This document shows, in pieces, positions 8,781-16,860 of a DNA stretch of 41,412 nt. The DNA lies in assembly GCA_021162935.1 (NCBI GenBank), contig JAGGXR010000158.1, forward strand, positions 1-41,412, given 5' to 3'. Made by a program: the position numbers and the translations under genes. The notes under the pieces were generated by a model. That model saw only the letters and a program-made list of their open reading frames with translations, ran no database searches and was not told the DNA's origin. The DNA is from Deltaproteobacteria bacterium. Its GTDB lineage: Bacteria; Myxococcota_A; Polyangia; HGW-17; SLPX01. Position 1 is the stretch's first letter. The number at the start of each line of letters is the position of its first letter.

Positions 8781-10475
8781 ATGATGCTCCTGAGCAACGA
8801 CCCAAAAGAAGCCGAACAGCAGATGTATGCGGTTTTGTATTACCTGACCACGTTCGGCTACATCGACGGTGACTTCGATCTGTCCGAACGCGAGTTCATC
8901 CAGGAACACATCCAGAAGCTCGCCGAGTTGCAGGTCCGCCAATCGGGAGGCCACGAGCAACTCTCCGAAAAGGACTACAAGGCCCTGGTCCAAAGCCGAG
9001 CGACGCATTACAATCAGGTTTTCGAAGAGATCGACCGGGGCATCCGCGCCCTGTTCCATGAGGCGGTCGCTGCCAACGAATCCCTCAATAAGTTCGTTTA
9101 CAGCCGGCTGAAGCTCCGCTGCTACGAAATCTTTCAGCGCTTCAACGAGGAGAATCGTACCCGCCTCATGGATGTGATCGACGAATTCATCCTGGCGGAC
9201 GGAGTCACGCATCCGGCGGAGGTGGAATTTCGAAACGAGCTGGCCAACCTCCTCAACCAAGAAATCTTGCTGGACATGGACGATCTGGAGATCGTCCCAA
9301 CGACGGTCAGTGTGGCCCCTGAAATGCAGCTCAAGCCGACCATGGCCAATCACCCTCTCCTCAGGAAGCTCGAACAGCACTACTCGGCGGACGAGAAGGA
9401 GCGTGCGGGTCAGGCAAAGCATGAAATGGACCTGGTGGACCGGGCGATCCTGCTCCTGAACGCCATGCGGGCCAAAGGCAAGGGGCGACTGAACGGCGCC
9501 TCTCAATTCTTCGACCTCATGCAAGGAGATGAGTTCCTCGATGACCATGTGTTCTGCATTCCGCCCAAGCCGGGTCGGCGGTACGACATCACCGTGCTGG
9601 GCGATCTGCACGGCTGCTACAGCTCGCTCAAGGCGGCGCTACTCCAAGCGGACTTCTTCAACAAAGTGGATGCATTCAGAAGGGACCCGGACAACGCACC
9701 CGAACCCAAGTTGATTCTGATCGGCGACTACATCGACCGAGGTAATTTCAGCTACAACGGCACGCTCAGAGCCGTACTGAACCTCTTCGTGCGGTATCCG
9801 GGCCACGTGTATCCCCTGCGGGGAAATCATGAGTACTATTTCGAATACGAAGGAAAAATCTACGGCGGCGTTCTGCCGGCCGAGGCCATCAACGGATACC
9901 GACGATACTTCCCCAAAGAATTCTTCCTGAAGTACATGTCCCTGTTCGATGAGTTGCCCACAGTGGTCGTGTTCGACCAGATGTTCTTCGTCCACGCGGG
10001 CATTCCAAAAGAATCCACACTCGACGGATGGAAGGACCTCTCCTCACTCAACGACGATCAGGTCCGTTTCGAAATGATCTGGTCGGATCCCAGCGAGGCG
10101 GACGTCATCCCACGGTCCATGCAGGAGGACACGGCACGCTTCCCCTTCGGGAAGAAGCAATTCGCCTCCTTCATGAATCGTGTTGGATGCAACGTCATGG
10201 TCCGAGGCCATACCAAAGTCGTCGAAGGCTTCAAGACCATCATCGACGACGGGAACTACATGCTGTTGAATCTGTTCTCGGCGGGCGGCAAGTACAACGA
10301 CGACCTCCCTTTGGACAGCAGCTATCGGGACGTGACCCCAAAAGCTCTAACCATCGACTACGAAAACGGAGAGGCTTCGATGACGCCCTGGGCCATCGAC
10401 TACGAAGAGTACAACTCTCCTGTGTACAATCGTTTCTTTAGCTCGCCACCGGAAATCGAGCCGGACGGGGACTGA
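8781..10475 (+). CDS. TerB-like domain fused to PPP-family protein phosphatase
   Basis: A 564-residue protein. The helical N-terminal half (about 10-165) resembles TerB-like domains: acidic repeats such as YIDGDFDLSEREFI and FILADGVTHPAEVEF. The C-terminal half is a PPP-family metallophosphatase with the full motif set: GDLHG (274-278), GDYIDRG (315-321), GNHE (348-351), HAG (405-407), RGH (475-477) and LFSAGGKYND, which corresponds to the SAPNY region. It should use two metal ions to dephosphorylate Ser/Thr phosphoproteins. AGGTGA precedes the start; ATG 8784 is the alternative. No signal peptide or membrane segment is seen. The next gene, an epsilon-EIIA fusion, begins 27 bases later and is probably co-transcribed, which suggests a signalling pair. 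Confidence 0.88.
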   Translation: MMLLSNDPKEAEQQMYAVLYYLTTFGYIDGDFDLSEREFIQEHIQKLAELQVRQSGGHEQLSEKDYKALVQSRATHYNQVFEEIDRGIRALFHEAVAANESLNKFVYSRLKLRCYEIFQRFNEENRTRLMDVIDEFILADGVTHPAEVEFRNELANLLNQEILLDMDDLEIVPTTVSVAPEMQLKPTMANHPLLRKLEQHYSADEKERAGQAKHEMDLVDRAILLLNAMRAKGKGRLNGASQFFDLMQGDEFLDDHVFCIPPKPGRRYDITVLGDLHGCYSSLKAALLQADFFNKVDAFRRDPDNAPEPKLILIGDYIDRGNFSYNGTLRAVLNLFVRYPGHVYPLRGNHEYYFEYEGKIYGGVLPAEAINGYRRYFPKEFFLKYMSLFDELPTVVVFDQMFFVHAGIPKESTLDGWKDLSSLNDDQVRFEMIWSDPSEADVIPRSMQEDTARFPFGKKQFASFMNRVGCNVMVRGHTKVVEGFKTIIDDGNYMLLNLFSAGGKYNDDLPLDSSYRDVTPKALTIDYENGEASMTPWAIDYEEYNSPVYNRFFSSPPEIEPDGD

Positions 10476-10502
10476 TCGCATTCGGAATCGTGAGGCAAAA
10501 TC

Positions 10503-11417
10503 ATGTCGAAGGTATTCGCCGTCGAAGTCAGAAGACGCAAGACATGCATCTACAGGCATTCGGTTTCAGCCGTGACCATCCCGACCACATCGGGCCGTAC
10601 GACCATCATGGCCGGCCATCGTACAGCTGAATTTCATCTCGCCACCGGAGGCGTGAAACTCGTCAGCTATGACGGCCGCATCCTGTGCCTGCCGGTGGAC
10701 GGTGGTCGCGCCCTCGTGACAAAGAATGGTGTGGTCATCGAGTCCTCGAAGATCCTGTTGCCCCAGGAAATCGACAAGGATACGGCCCAGCGGGACTACG
10801 ACTACTCCACGTCCATCTTGGTCGCCCCCGAGACGCCAGCCACCAAGCTCCGAGCAGCCAAGCATCGACAGAAGTGGGCACTCACCCAGATCGAAGCACT
10901 TCGGGAAATCATCGAGACGCCTCAGATCCGAACCAAGGCCATCCGGCTCACCGAGTACCTATCCGAGGACCTCATCGTCTTGGATCTGACCGCCAAGGAC
11001 AAGTGGGACGCCATCAAGCAACAGGTGGGCCTGCTCGTCTCTTCGGGACGGCTTCCGGCCAAAGTCGAAATCAAGGCTTTTGAGAGCATCGTGACCCGGG
11101 AAAAAATGATGAGCACGGCCATCGGCGGTCGGATCGCCATTCCTCACGGCTCGTGCAAAAAGGTACCCTCGGTTGCGATCTCCATGGGCATCTACAAAAA
11201 GAGCATCGACTTCTCGGCACTGGATGACCAACCCGTTGACATCGTCATCCTGGCAGCGGTCAAACCCGCCACGTTCAACATCTACGTACGAACCTTGGGA
11301 GGAATCGCCCGCATTTTCAGGGACGGGCAGCTCCATGCGGCCATCATGAAGAGTCAGTCTCCGGCCGAAATTCTCGGCCATATCCACGACGCTGAGGAAC
11401 GGATCTGGCTCGTGTAG
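10503..11417 (+). CDS. ATP-synthase epsilon-like domain fused to PTS EIIA(Ntr)-like domain
   Basis: A 304-residue fusion. Residues about 3-88 match the beta-sandwich of the F1 ATP synthase epsilon subunit: VSAVTIPTTSGRTTIMAGHR aligns with the usual VxVPGxxGxxGxxPGHA, and ALVTKNGVVIESSKI with its last strands. Residues 89-137 (EIDKDTAQRDYDY ... ALTQIEALREI) look like the two-helix C-terminal hairpin. From about 147 the protein is a type-2 EIIA domain with the active-site His215 in GGRIAIPHG. The second conserved His (HLxxL) appears to be replaced (FNIYVRTLGG). EIIA(Ntr) proteins are regulatory phosphocarriers. GAGG precedes the ATG, and the gap to the PPP phosphatase gene is 27 bases. I know of no standard family with this architecture; the domain calls rest on motif patterns. 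Confidence 0.8.
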   Translation: MSKVFAVEVRRRKTCIYRHSVSAVTIPTTSGRTTIMAGHRTAEFHLATGGVKLVSYDGRILCLPVDGGRALVTKNGVVIESSKILLPQEIDKDTAQRDYDYSTSILVAPETPATKLRAAKHRQKWALTQIEALREIIETPQIRTKAIRLTEYLSEDLIVLDLTAKDKWDAIKQQVGLLVSSGRLPAKVEIKAFESIVTREKMMSTAIGGRIAIPHGSCKKVPSVAISMGIYKKSIDFSALDDQPVDIVILAAVKPATFNIYVRTLGGIARIFRDGQLHAAIMKSQSPAEILGHIHDAEERIWLV

Positions 11418-11474
11418 CCTCGGAGCCCCCAGCGCCTGGTCGGAACGGGCGCAACGTCGGGCGGCATCTACCCC

Positions 11475-11503
11475 TTGACTGATTCCGATTCTTCCTCCAT
11501 ACC
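11475..11503 (+). promoter_or_regulatory. Weak sigma-70 promoter candidate before the PLP enzyme
   Basis: TTGACT (11475-11480) and CATACC (11498-11503) are 17 bases apart, 98 bases before the start codon. The -10 is poor (three of six). Confidence 0.3.
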
Positions 11504-11601
11504 AAGGACCCTTGATCACATCGAGCCCGAACCGTGGTCGCAGTCAATGCTTCACAAGAATTCGGACCATTTGAAGGACCATCGAGCCCCCGGAGGACAC
11601 C

Positions 11602-13068
11602 ATGATCGACCTGACCGTCAACGAAGAGCAAATCAAGGCCGCTGTCCAACGTGCCAGGGAACGCAACATCGTCATCCCAACGTTCAAACAGCAACGAGAC
11701 CCATCCCTCATTCCCGACGCCATCAAGAACAAACTCAAAAACGTGGGCCTGTGGGATGTGGACCCTTTGAACCTGTTCCGCATCACCTGGAAGAACGAGC
11801 CGAAAGAGAAAGGCGGTCTGTTCGGAAAAGTGAACTACATCGAGTTTCCGCCGGAACTCACCGGTGTCAAGGCTCGGATCATCGCCTTGGTCGGCAAGTA
11901 TTTCCCAACCGGAGCCCACAAGGTCGGCGCTACCTTCGGCTGCTTGGTTCCGGCGCTTGTGACAGGACAGTTCGACCCCATCAAACACAAAGCGGTCTGG
12001 CCATCGACGGGCAACTACTGCCGAGGCGGCGCCTATGACGCCGCCCTGCTGGGTTGTCAATCCATCGCCATCCTTCCCGAGGAGATGAGCCGGGAGCGAT
12101 TCGATTGGCTCAAGTCGGTCGCCGGTGAGGTCATCGCCACCCCGGGCTGCGAAAGCAACGTGAAGGAAATCTTCGACAAGTGCTGGGAGCTTCAGAAAAC
12201 CAGGTCCGACATCGTCATCTTCAATCAGTTCGATCAGCAGGGCAACCATCTGTGGCACTACACCGTCACCGGTCCGGCCATGGTGGAGGTCCTCGAAGAG
12301 GAACTCGGAACCGAGGGCCGGGTGCGCGGCATCGCCCTGGCGAGCGGTTCAGGCGGCACCCTGGGCTGTGCCGACTACGTGAAGGAACAGTTCCCCGAGG
12401 TCAAACTGGCGGTCAGTGAGGCACTCCAATGCCCAACCTTGCTCCTCAATGGCTTCGGCGGCCATCGCATCGAAGGCATCGGAGACAAGCACGTCCCATG
12501 GATCCACAACGTGCGCAACACCGACATGATCGTTGCAGTCGACGACGAAGACACCATGCGGATCATGCGCATGTTCAACGAACCAGCGGGTCGATCATAT
12601 CTCAAGAAGCAGGGAGTGGATCCCAAACTCGTGGACCAGTTGGACCTACTGGGAATCTCCGGAATCGGCAACCTGATCAGCGCCATCAAGATGGCCAAAT
12701 ACTATGAACTCGAAGAACGAGACGTGGTGCTCACGGTCCTGACTGATTCCATGGAACTGTACGGAACCAGGGTCAAGGAACTCAACGAGCAGGACGGCGC
12801 CTACAGTGACCAGGACGCAGCAGCGGACTACCACGGACGCCTGCTTGGCGCCGGAACCGACAACCTCGAAGAACTCACCCACTATGGTCGCAAACGCGTC
12901 CACAACCTGAAGTACTACACATGGATCGAACAGCAGGCCAAACAACTCGACGAATTGAATGCCCAGTGGTCACCGTACCCCGACTATTGGGAGGCCATCC
13001 ACCAGCAGGTCGAAGCCATCGACGAACGCATCGTGGAATTCAACAGACGCACCGGCCTGGCAGACTGA
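11602..13068 (+). CDS. PLP-dependent enzyme, cysteine synthase family (fold type II)
   Basis: A 488-residue fold-type-II PLP enzyme. The Schiff-base Lys is Lys107 in PTGAHKVGATFG; the substrate loop is STGNYCRGG (135-143), and the PLP phosphate loop is SGSGGTLG (248-255). It is longer than CysK (about 310), with an extra C-terminal helical segment (THYGRKRVHNLKYYTWIEQQ). Similar proteins are generally annotated as cysteine synthase family of unknown substrate, so a beta-replacement or beta-elimination on an amino acid is the safe statement. GGAGGA lies four bases before the ATG. It stands alone: the next gene is convergent. It is the second CysK-related protein in the window. Confidence 0.85.
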   Translation: MIDLTVNEEQIKAAVQRARERNIVIPTFKQQRDPSLIPDAIKNKLKNVGLWDVDPLNLFRITWKNEPKEKGGLFGKVNYIEFPPELTGVKARIIALVGKYFPTGAHKVGATFGCLVPALVTGQFDPIKHKAVWPSTGNYCRGGAYDAALLGCQSIAILPEEMSRERFDWLKSVAGEVIATPGCESNVKEIFDKCWELQKTRSDIVIFNQFDQQGNHLWHYTVTGPAMVEVLEEELGTEGRVRGIALASGSGGTLGCADYVKEQFPEVKLAVSEALQCPTLLLNGFGGHRIEGIGDKHVPWIHNVRNTDMIVAVDDEDTMRIMRMFNEPAGRSYLKKQGVDPKLVDQLDLLGISGIGNLISAIKMAKYYELEERDVVLTVLTDSMELYGTRVKELNEQDGAYSDQDAAADYHGRLLGAGTDNLEELTHYGRKRVHNLKYYTWIEQQAKQLDELNAQWSPYPDYWEAIHQQVEAIDERIVEFNRRTGLAD

Positions 13069-13090
13069 GTCTCACTGTTCGAGACATCAC

Positions 13091-13144
13091 AAAACCGGTC
13101 TGCCCCCAACTCGATCAAAATTGAATCACGACCAAACCGGTTTT
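13091..13144. terminator. Weak bidirectional terminator candidate between convergent genes
   Basis: Arms AAAACCGGT (13091-13099) and ACCGGTTTT (13136-13144) are perfect complements, with a long 36-base loop. The arms end in T/A runs on both strands, but the loop is too long for a typical intrinsic terminator. Confidence 0.3.
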
Positions 13145-13175
13145 CCGCACCAATCCCGCCGGAACTGAATCGCAA

Positions 13176-13826
13176 TCAAAAACGGTCCTCTCGATCCTGC
13201 TCGAGCACGGTACGCAGCTTCAGCATGGTCTCGGGATCGAGGTTCAAGAACTGAAGGCCCATTCCTTTGACCCCGTTGTATCCGCCCGTCCAGGCGACGC
13301 GGGCAACTACCGACATGGGCTCCTGTTCATCACCGCAACGCAAATGCATATTCACCAAAGAATTCTCACGCGGCTGAACCTCCGTCCGGATGAACGCTCC
13401 GCCCAAAGAAATATTGCTCGTCTCGGCCACATGCAGTTCGCCCACGCCCTCATCCGACCAGGCGACGGGCAACACCCGTTCGATGCGGGGATGGAGCCTC
13501 CGGTTCGAGCCCAAAATCTGCCATCCAATGGCGTTCAGCAGCTCCTGTCTGGTCACATCCTCTTTGGACTCGAAAGCGAGCAGATACCCGGGCTCCACGT
13601 CGAGCCCCATTGCCCTCGGATTGGCGACCACGCGACATTCGAAGCTGTATACCCGACCGAGCCGGGGAACCTCCACCTCGACAAGCAACAGCTCATCCTG
13701 GGCCGCCTCCTGTCTGGTGGCCCAAAACATCCCTCCAGTCGGTATCATCGACTGATAGTCGGACAGCAGATCGCGAAGGTCATGGTATTTGAGATGGACG
13801 ATTCGATACATTTTGTTCATCGGCAT
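13176..13826 (-). CDS. PilZ-domain protein
   Basis: A 216-residue cytoplasmic protein. Residues about 1-105 are an N-terminal strand-rich domain (LLLVEVEVPRLGRVYSFECRV) of the kind that precedes PilZ in YcgR-like proteins. The C-terminal PilZ domain begins with the c-di-GMP-binding RxxxR (Arg110-Arg114) and has NISLGG (NxSxxG, 138-143), followed by VNMHLRCG and VARVAWTGGYNGVKGMGLQFL. The pattern fits the PilZ subgroup common in deltaproteobacteria. It likely reports c-di-GMP to a motility or surface system; no target is adjacent. ATG 13826 has AAGGA nine bases upstream and is preferred; ATG 13820 is close behind. Longer starts have no ribosome binding site. Confidence 0.85.
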   Translation of the reverse strand: MPMNKMYRIVHLKYHDLRDLLSDYQSMIPTGGMFWATRQEAAQDELLLVEVEVPRLGRVYSFECRVVANPRAMGLDVEPGYLLAFESKEDVTRQELLNAIGWQILGSNRRLHPRIERVLPVAWSDEGVGELHVAETSNISLGGAFIRTEVQPRENSLVNMHLRCGDEQEPMSVVARVAWTGGYNGVKGMGLQFLNLDPETMLKLRTVLEQDREDRF

Positions 13827-14205
13827 GACCCAATCCTTAGCTCCAAGAAGAAGAATATCACAAATATCACAATTCGCAAGGTCGAAGACCGAAGGCCGAT
13901 GAGCAGGAATCCTGACGCCTGCACCGTCCACAATGCACACGGATTGGCTACAGAGCTTCCAACCCGGATCGACTGGCCACCAAGCTTACGCATTCCAAGG
14001 AAATTTTCCATAGAAGATGAGACGAATCGGTTGCACCACCAACTATCCTCGGCTATCTTTTTGCAGACCGTTTGAAGGCCTGTTCGCAGCGTCCGTGCCT
14101 TCGTCATCCTGGATGCTCGTGAATGCCTCGATATTGCTTTGCTGGCGGATTGCTCGCCTCAACGGAGGCTCTTGCCGATCCTGCCGGTCGACGATACAAC
14201 GAATC
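13827..14205. other. Intergenic region (379 bases) between divergent PilZ and HD-domain genes
   Basis: Contains the promoter candidate and 9-base tandem repeat described for the PilZ gene. The plus-strand frame upstream of the HD gene is open back to 14017, but its sequence is Cys/Ser/Arg-rich and has no nucleotidyltransferase motif, so I treat it as non-coding. Confidence 0.45.
13852..13879 (-). promoter_or_regulatory. Candidate promoter of the PilZ gene with 9-base tandem repeat
   Basis: Read on the minus strand, TTGCGA (13874-13879) and TATTCT (13852-13857) are 16 bases apart. Within the spacer and -10 region TTGTGATAT occurs twice in tandem (13855-13863 and 13864-13872). The repeat could be a regulator site over the promoter. 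Confidence 0.4.
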
Positions 14206-15237
14206 ATGGTCGAACACGACGACAACTCGATTGCAGCCAGTCCTTGGACCATTTTGGACCGAGAACCACTGTGGATCATCAAGGTGACACTGGATCCGCA
14301 TTTTCGTCCCGATCTCATGTCCGATGAGACGATGGAACGATTTCGTCAGACGGCGCCGCATCTCGATCAGGTCTCCGGCACGGACATCCGACAGGCCATC
14401 GAGGCAGTCATCCTCCAGGAAGAACCAGGCCCAGCCTTGGAATGGATGCTGCAAACCGGTGCCCTGGAGCAGGTGCTGCCCGAACTCTTCGCAACCGTTG
14501 CCTTTTCGCAGGAAGCAGGCCGTCTCCACAAGGATGTATGGGAACATACCAAACAGGTGGTGGCCCAGTGTCCATCTCGCCCCATCGTGCGCTGGGCCGC
14601 TCTGCTCCATGACATCGGCAAGGTCCAGACTCGCACCATCGATCCAAAGGGCAAGGTGCAATTTTTGGGACACGCCGAACAAGGAGCGGCCATGTTTCGC
14701 CGTATCGCGCACCGCCTCGAATTTTCCAAAGAACAGGCCCGACCCATTCAGTTCCTGATCCTCAAACATCTGCGAGCCAATCAATACGTTGGCCAATGGA
14801 CGGATGCGGCTGTCCGCCGCTTCTACCGACAAATGGGCAACCTCCTCGGTGACCTCCTCGACCTGAGTCGTGCAGACATCACCACGGGCAGGAAGCAACG
14901 CAAGCGGCGACTCCACGCACACCTGGACGAACTCGCCGGGCGCATCGTGCGACTCAAGGAACTGGATGCCCGCACACCGAATCTCCCATCAGGGCTGGGC
15001 AACCAGATCATGGAACATTTCCATCTCCAGACCAGCCCGCTCATCGGAGACATAAAGGATTTCCTGGAGCAGGCGATCCAAGACGGGGTCCTCGAACCAG
15101 GGCGTCACGCCCCCTACTACGTCGAATACCTGGAACAAAATCCATCCTGGCACCGCGACGCCGATGGCCGTTCTCAAATCGCCCCCGATGGTCCTTCGCA
15201 CAAGGGCAGATCAAACTTCAGCCACAATCGCGGATGA
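14206..15237 (+). CDS. HD-domain protein like a CCA-adding enzyme without its catalytic head
   Basis: A 343-residue protein. The segment FRPDLMSDETMERFRQTAPHL followed by DIRQAIEAVILQEEPGPALE and MLQTGALEQVLPEL corresponds to the end of the head plus neck of CCA-adding/poly(A) polymerase-type nucleotidyltransferases. It is followed by an HD domain with LHKDVWEH and LLHDIGK (His135/Asp136) and a long helical body. The catalytic GS and DxD motifs of the nucleotidyltransferase head are absent and not seen upstream. If active it would be an HD phosphohydrolase, perhaps on 2',3'-cyclic or phosphate ends as in CCA enzyme HD domains. The start is uncertain: ATG 14206 has no clear ribosome binding site, and the longer frame from 14017 looks non-coding. 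Confidence 0.7.
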   Translation: MVEHDDNSIAASPWTILDREPLWIIKVTLDPHFRPDLMSDETMERFRQTAPHLDQVSGTDIRQAIEAVILQEEPGPALEWMLQTGALEQVLPELFATVAFSQEAGRLHKDVWEHTKQVVAQCPSRPIVRWAALLHDIGKVQTRTIDPKGKVQFLGHAEQGAAMFRRIAHRLEFSKEQARPIQFLILKHLRANQYVGQWTDAAVRRFYRQMGNLLGDLLDLSRADITTGRKQRKRRLHAHLDELAGRIVRLKELDARTPNLPSGLGNQIMEHFHLQTSPLIGDIKDFLEQAIQDGVLEPGRHAPYYVEYLEQNPSWHRDADGRSQIAPDGPSHKGRSNFSHNRG

Positions 15238-15301
15238 CTACGGCACCAATCTCCGCACTGTTCCTGTCCCCCCCCCCGACCGCGAGCCACAAAACTGAAC
15301 C

Positions 15302-16801
15302 TCACTCCTCGGGACGAGTCGTTTCCATGCCGCCCGTCGCCGTCAGCCTGCATCCACTCGAACGGTTCCCAAGCGCTGTGTTAGCCACCGTACCCTTGAG
15401 GCGAAAAGAGCTGTACGTTCCGTCGCAATCCAGGTCGCCGCGGGCCTCCACCACGACGGTCGCTCCAACACCGGTTCCCGTGATCGTCAGCCGGTATTGA
15501 TAATAGTGTCTTGCCTCCAAAACGAAGTGGACATCCTTCCAGGTCTGAGCCTGCCAGGTCGCCTTGGTGGACACATACTTCCGCTGGCCGCTGCGACAGG
15601 GAGGCTGGATCGGCGTCCACCCAACCGATGGTGGCAACTGGCACGAGACGACCTTGCCCGTCGCATCGGCGTGCTTCGCCTGCAGGTAGGCCTGGGCCCC
15701 TGCGAAAATCCTGGCCACATTCTCACGCGCCTCAGCCGCCTTCGCCCGCCGGATGTACTTGATAAAGGTCGGAATGGCCACTGCTGACATGAGGCCGATC
15801 ATGGGGACCCACTGACCTGCGTTCGGCATGGCGAGACGAATCGTCAGGACCTTGTTCGACCGGGCCACATGAAAACGGGCAAGCATCGCCTTGAACAGGT
15901 ACGAAGCGGCAACGAACTCAAAGGCGGAACCAAGAGGGCCGAACCGCACCGCATCGGTCTTGCGTGCCGCTAAAGTAGTCTTCGTCTGTTCGATGCTCCT
16001 CGCGATCAACCCTTGCATCATTTTGAGAGTCGCCGCATCCGCCTGGACCGCAACGAGGATCTCCCCACGACGAGAAATACTTGCCAACGCGGCGTCCGCC
16101 TTGAAGGGCAGCGTGCGGGACAACGTTCGAGCATCGGCAAAGAACACTGCAAGCTGAGGGCCCGAACTCCGCGTCAAAAGCTTCTTCAAGACCGGAAACT
16201 GATCGGACGACCTAAAGGATTTCCGCACCCCCTTTTTGACCTCCACGAGCATCTTCAGGCCTGCCAGGTTGCCCAGGGCCAAGTCGTGGCCCAATTTTGT
16301 CGCGAGCACGTCGCCACTGAGACGAACCACGGTTCCACCCAAAACTGTCTTGGCCCGATCCAACAGACGATCGCCAACGGCCGGGACATGAAGCGACCCA
16401 GAAAAATGCCCAACCACCACAACACCCCAAGCCTTTCTGGCCGGTCCCACGAAACCTGCTGACCAACGGACAGCCGTGCAATCGATACCCACCCTCGATC
16501 GACACACCGACCCCATCTCCCCGATCATGGCACCTCGGCGCTGATCGCTGCCCAACCAGGCATTCAAACTCCCGCCCACCATGTGTCCCAGAGTTTTGAA
16601 ATCCACGATGGCCACAGCCTGAACGCTGGCGGGCAGTCTCTTGGCCGCCGGCTCCACGAGGCCACCCAAGGCCCCGGACTTGGCCGTCTTCTTCTTGCAG
16701 CCGGGCATCAGGAAAACCCACGCCGCACCGACCACGATCAGAGTCATCAATGCGCCGCCGATGCGACCTCGATTCACTCCAAGAACCCCCTCGTTTTTCA
16801 T
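15302..16801 (-). CDS. Lipoprotein with internal type IV pilin-like module
   Basis: A 499-residue protein. The N-terminus has a hydrophobic segment (about 15-33) and FLMPGC (Cys35), a lipoprotein-like signal. Residues about 50-330 form a domain I do not recognise. Residues 333-470 look like a deltaproteobacterial pilin: a hydrophobic helix running into AIPTFIKYIRRAKAAEARENV, then WKDVHFVLEARHYYQYRL and GDLDCDGTYSSF. In ordinary pilins that helix is N-terminal after a prepilin peptidase site; here it is internal. AGGAGGA precedes the ATG. It is the last gene of the minus-strand regulator-kinase-regulator series and starts 59 bases after the second regulator, suggesting that it is an output of, or partner to, that system. 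Confidence 0.75.
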   Translation of the reverse strand: MKNEGVLGVNRGRIGGALMTLIVVGAAWVFLMPGCKKKTAKSGALGGLVEPAAKRLPASVQAVAIVDFKTLGHMVGGSLNAWLGSDQRRGAMIGEMGSVCRSRVGIDCTAVRWSAGFVGPARKAWGVVVVGHFSGSLHVPAVGDRLLDRAKTVLGGTVVRLSGDVLATKLGHDLALGNLAGLKMLVEVKKGVRKSFRSSDQFPVLKKLLTRSSGPQLAVFFADARTLSRTLPFKADAALASISRRGEILVAVQADAATLKMMQGLIARSIEQTKTTLAARKTDAVRFGPLGSAFEFVAASYLFKAMLARFHVARSNKVLTIRLAMPNAGQWVPMIGLMSAVAIPTFIKYIRRAKAAEARENVARIFAGAQAYLQAKHADATGKVVSCQLPPSVGWTPIQPPCRSGQRKYVSTKATWQAQTWKDVHFVLEARHYYQYRLTITGTGVGATVVVEARGDLDCDGTYSSFRLKGTVANTALGNRSSGCRLTATGGMETTRPEE

Positions 16802-16814
16802 ACCGTCCTCCTCC

Positions 16815-16851
16815 TTTGGAAACTGACTGCACATTTTGGAGACTGGCTGCA
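16815..16851 (-). repeat. Two 17-base direct repeats before the pilin-like lipoprotein
   Basis: TTTGGAAACTGACTGCA (16815-16831) and TTTGGAGACTGGCTGCA (16835-16851) differ at two positions and have a 20-base period, about two helical turns. They fill the 59-base gap between the regulator stop and the lipoprotein start. A regulator binding site or mRNA element is possible. Confidence 0.5.
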
Positions 16852-16860
16852 AATATCTTG

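Noticed and set aside
15268-15277. Run of ten C residues
   Set aside because: It is in a short convergent gap; phase variation is unlikely because no gene frame crosses it.
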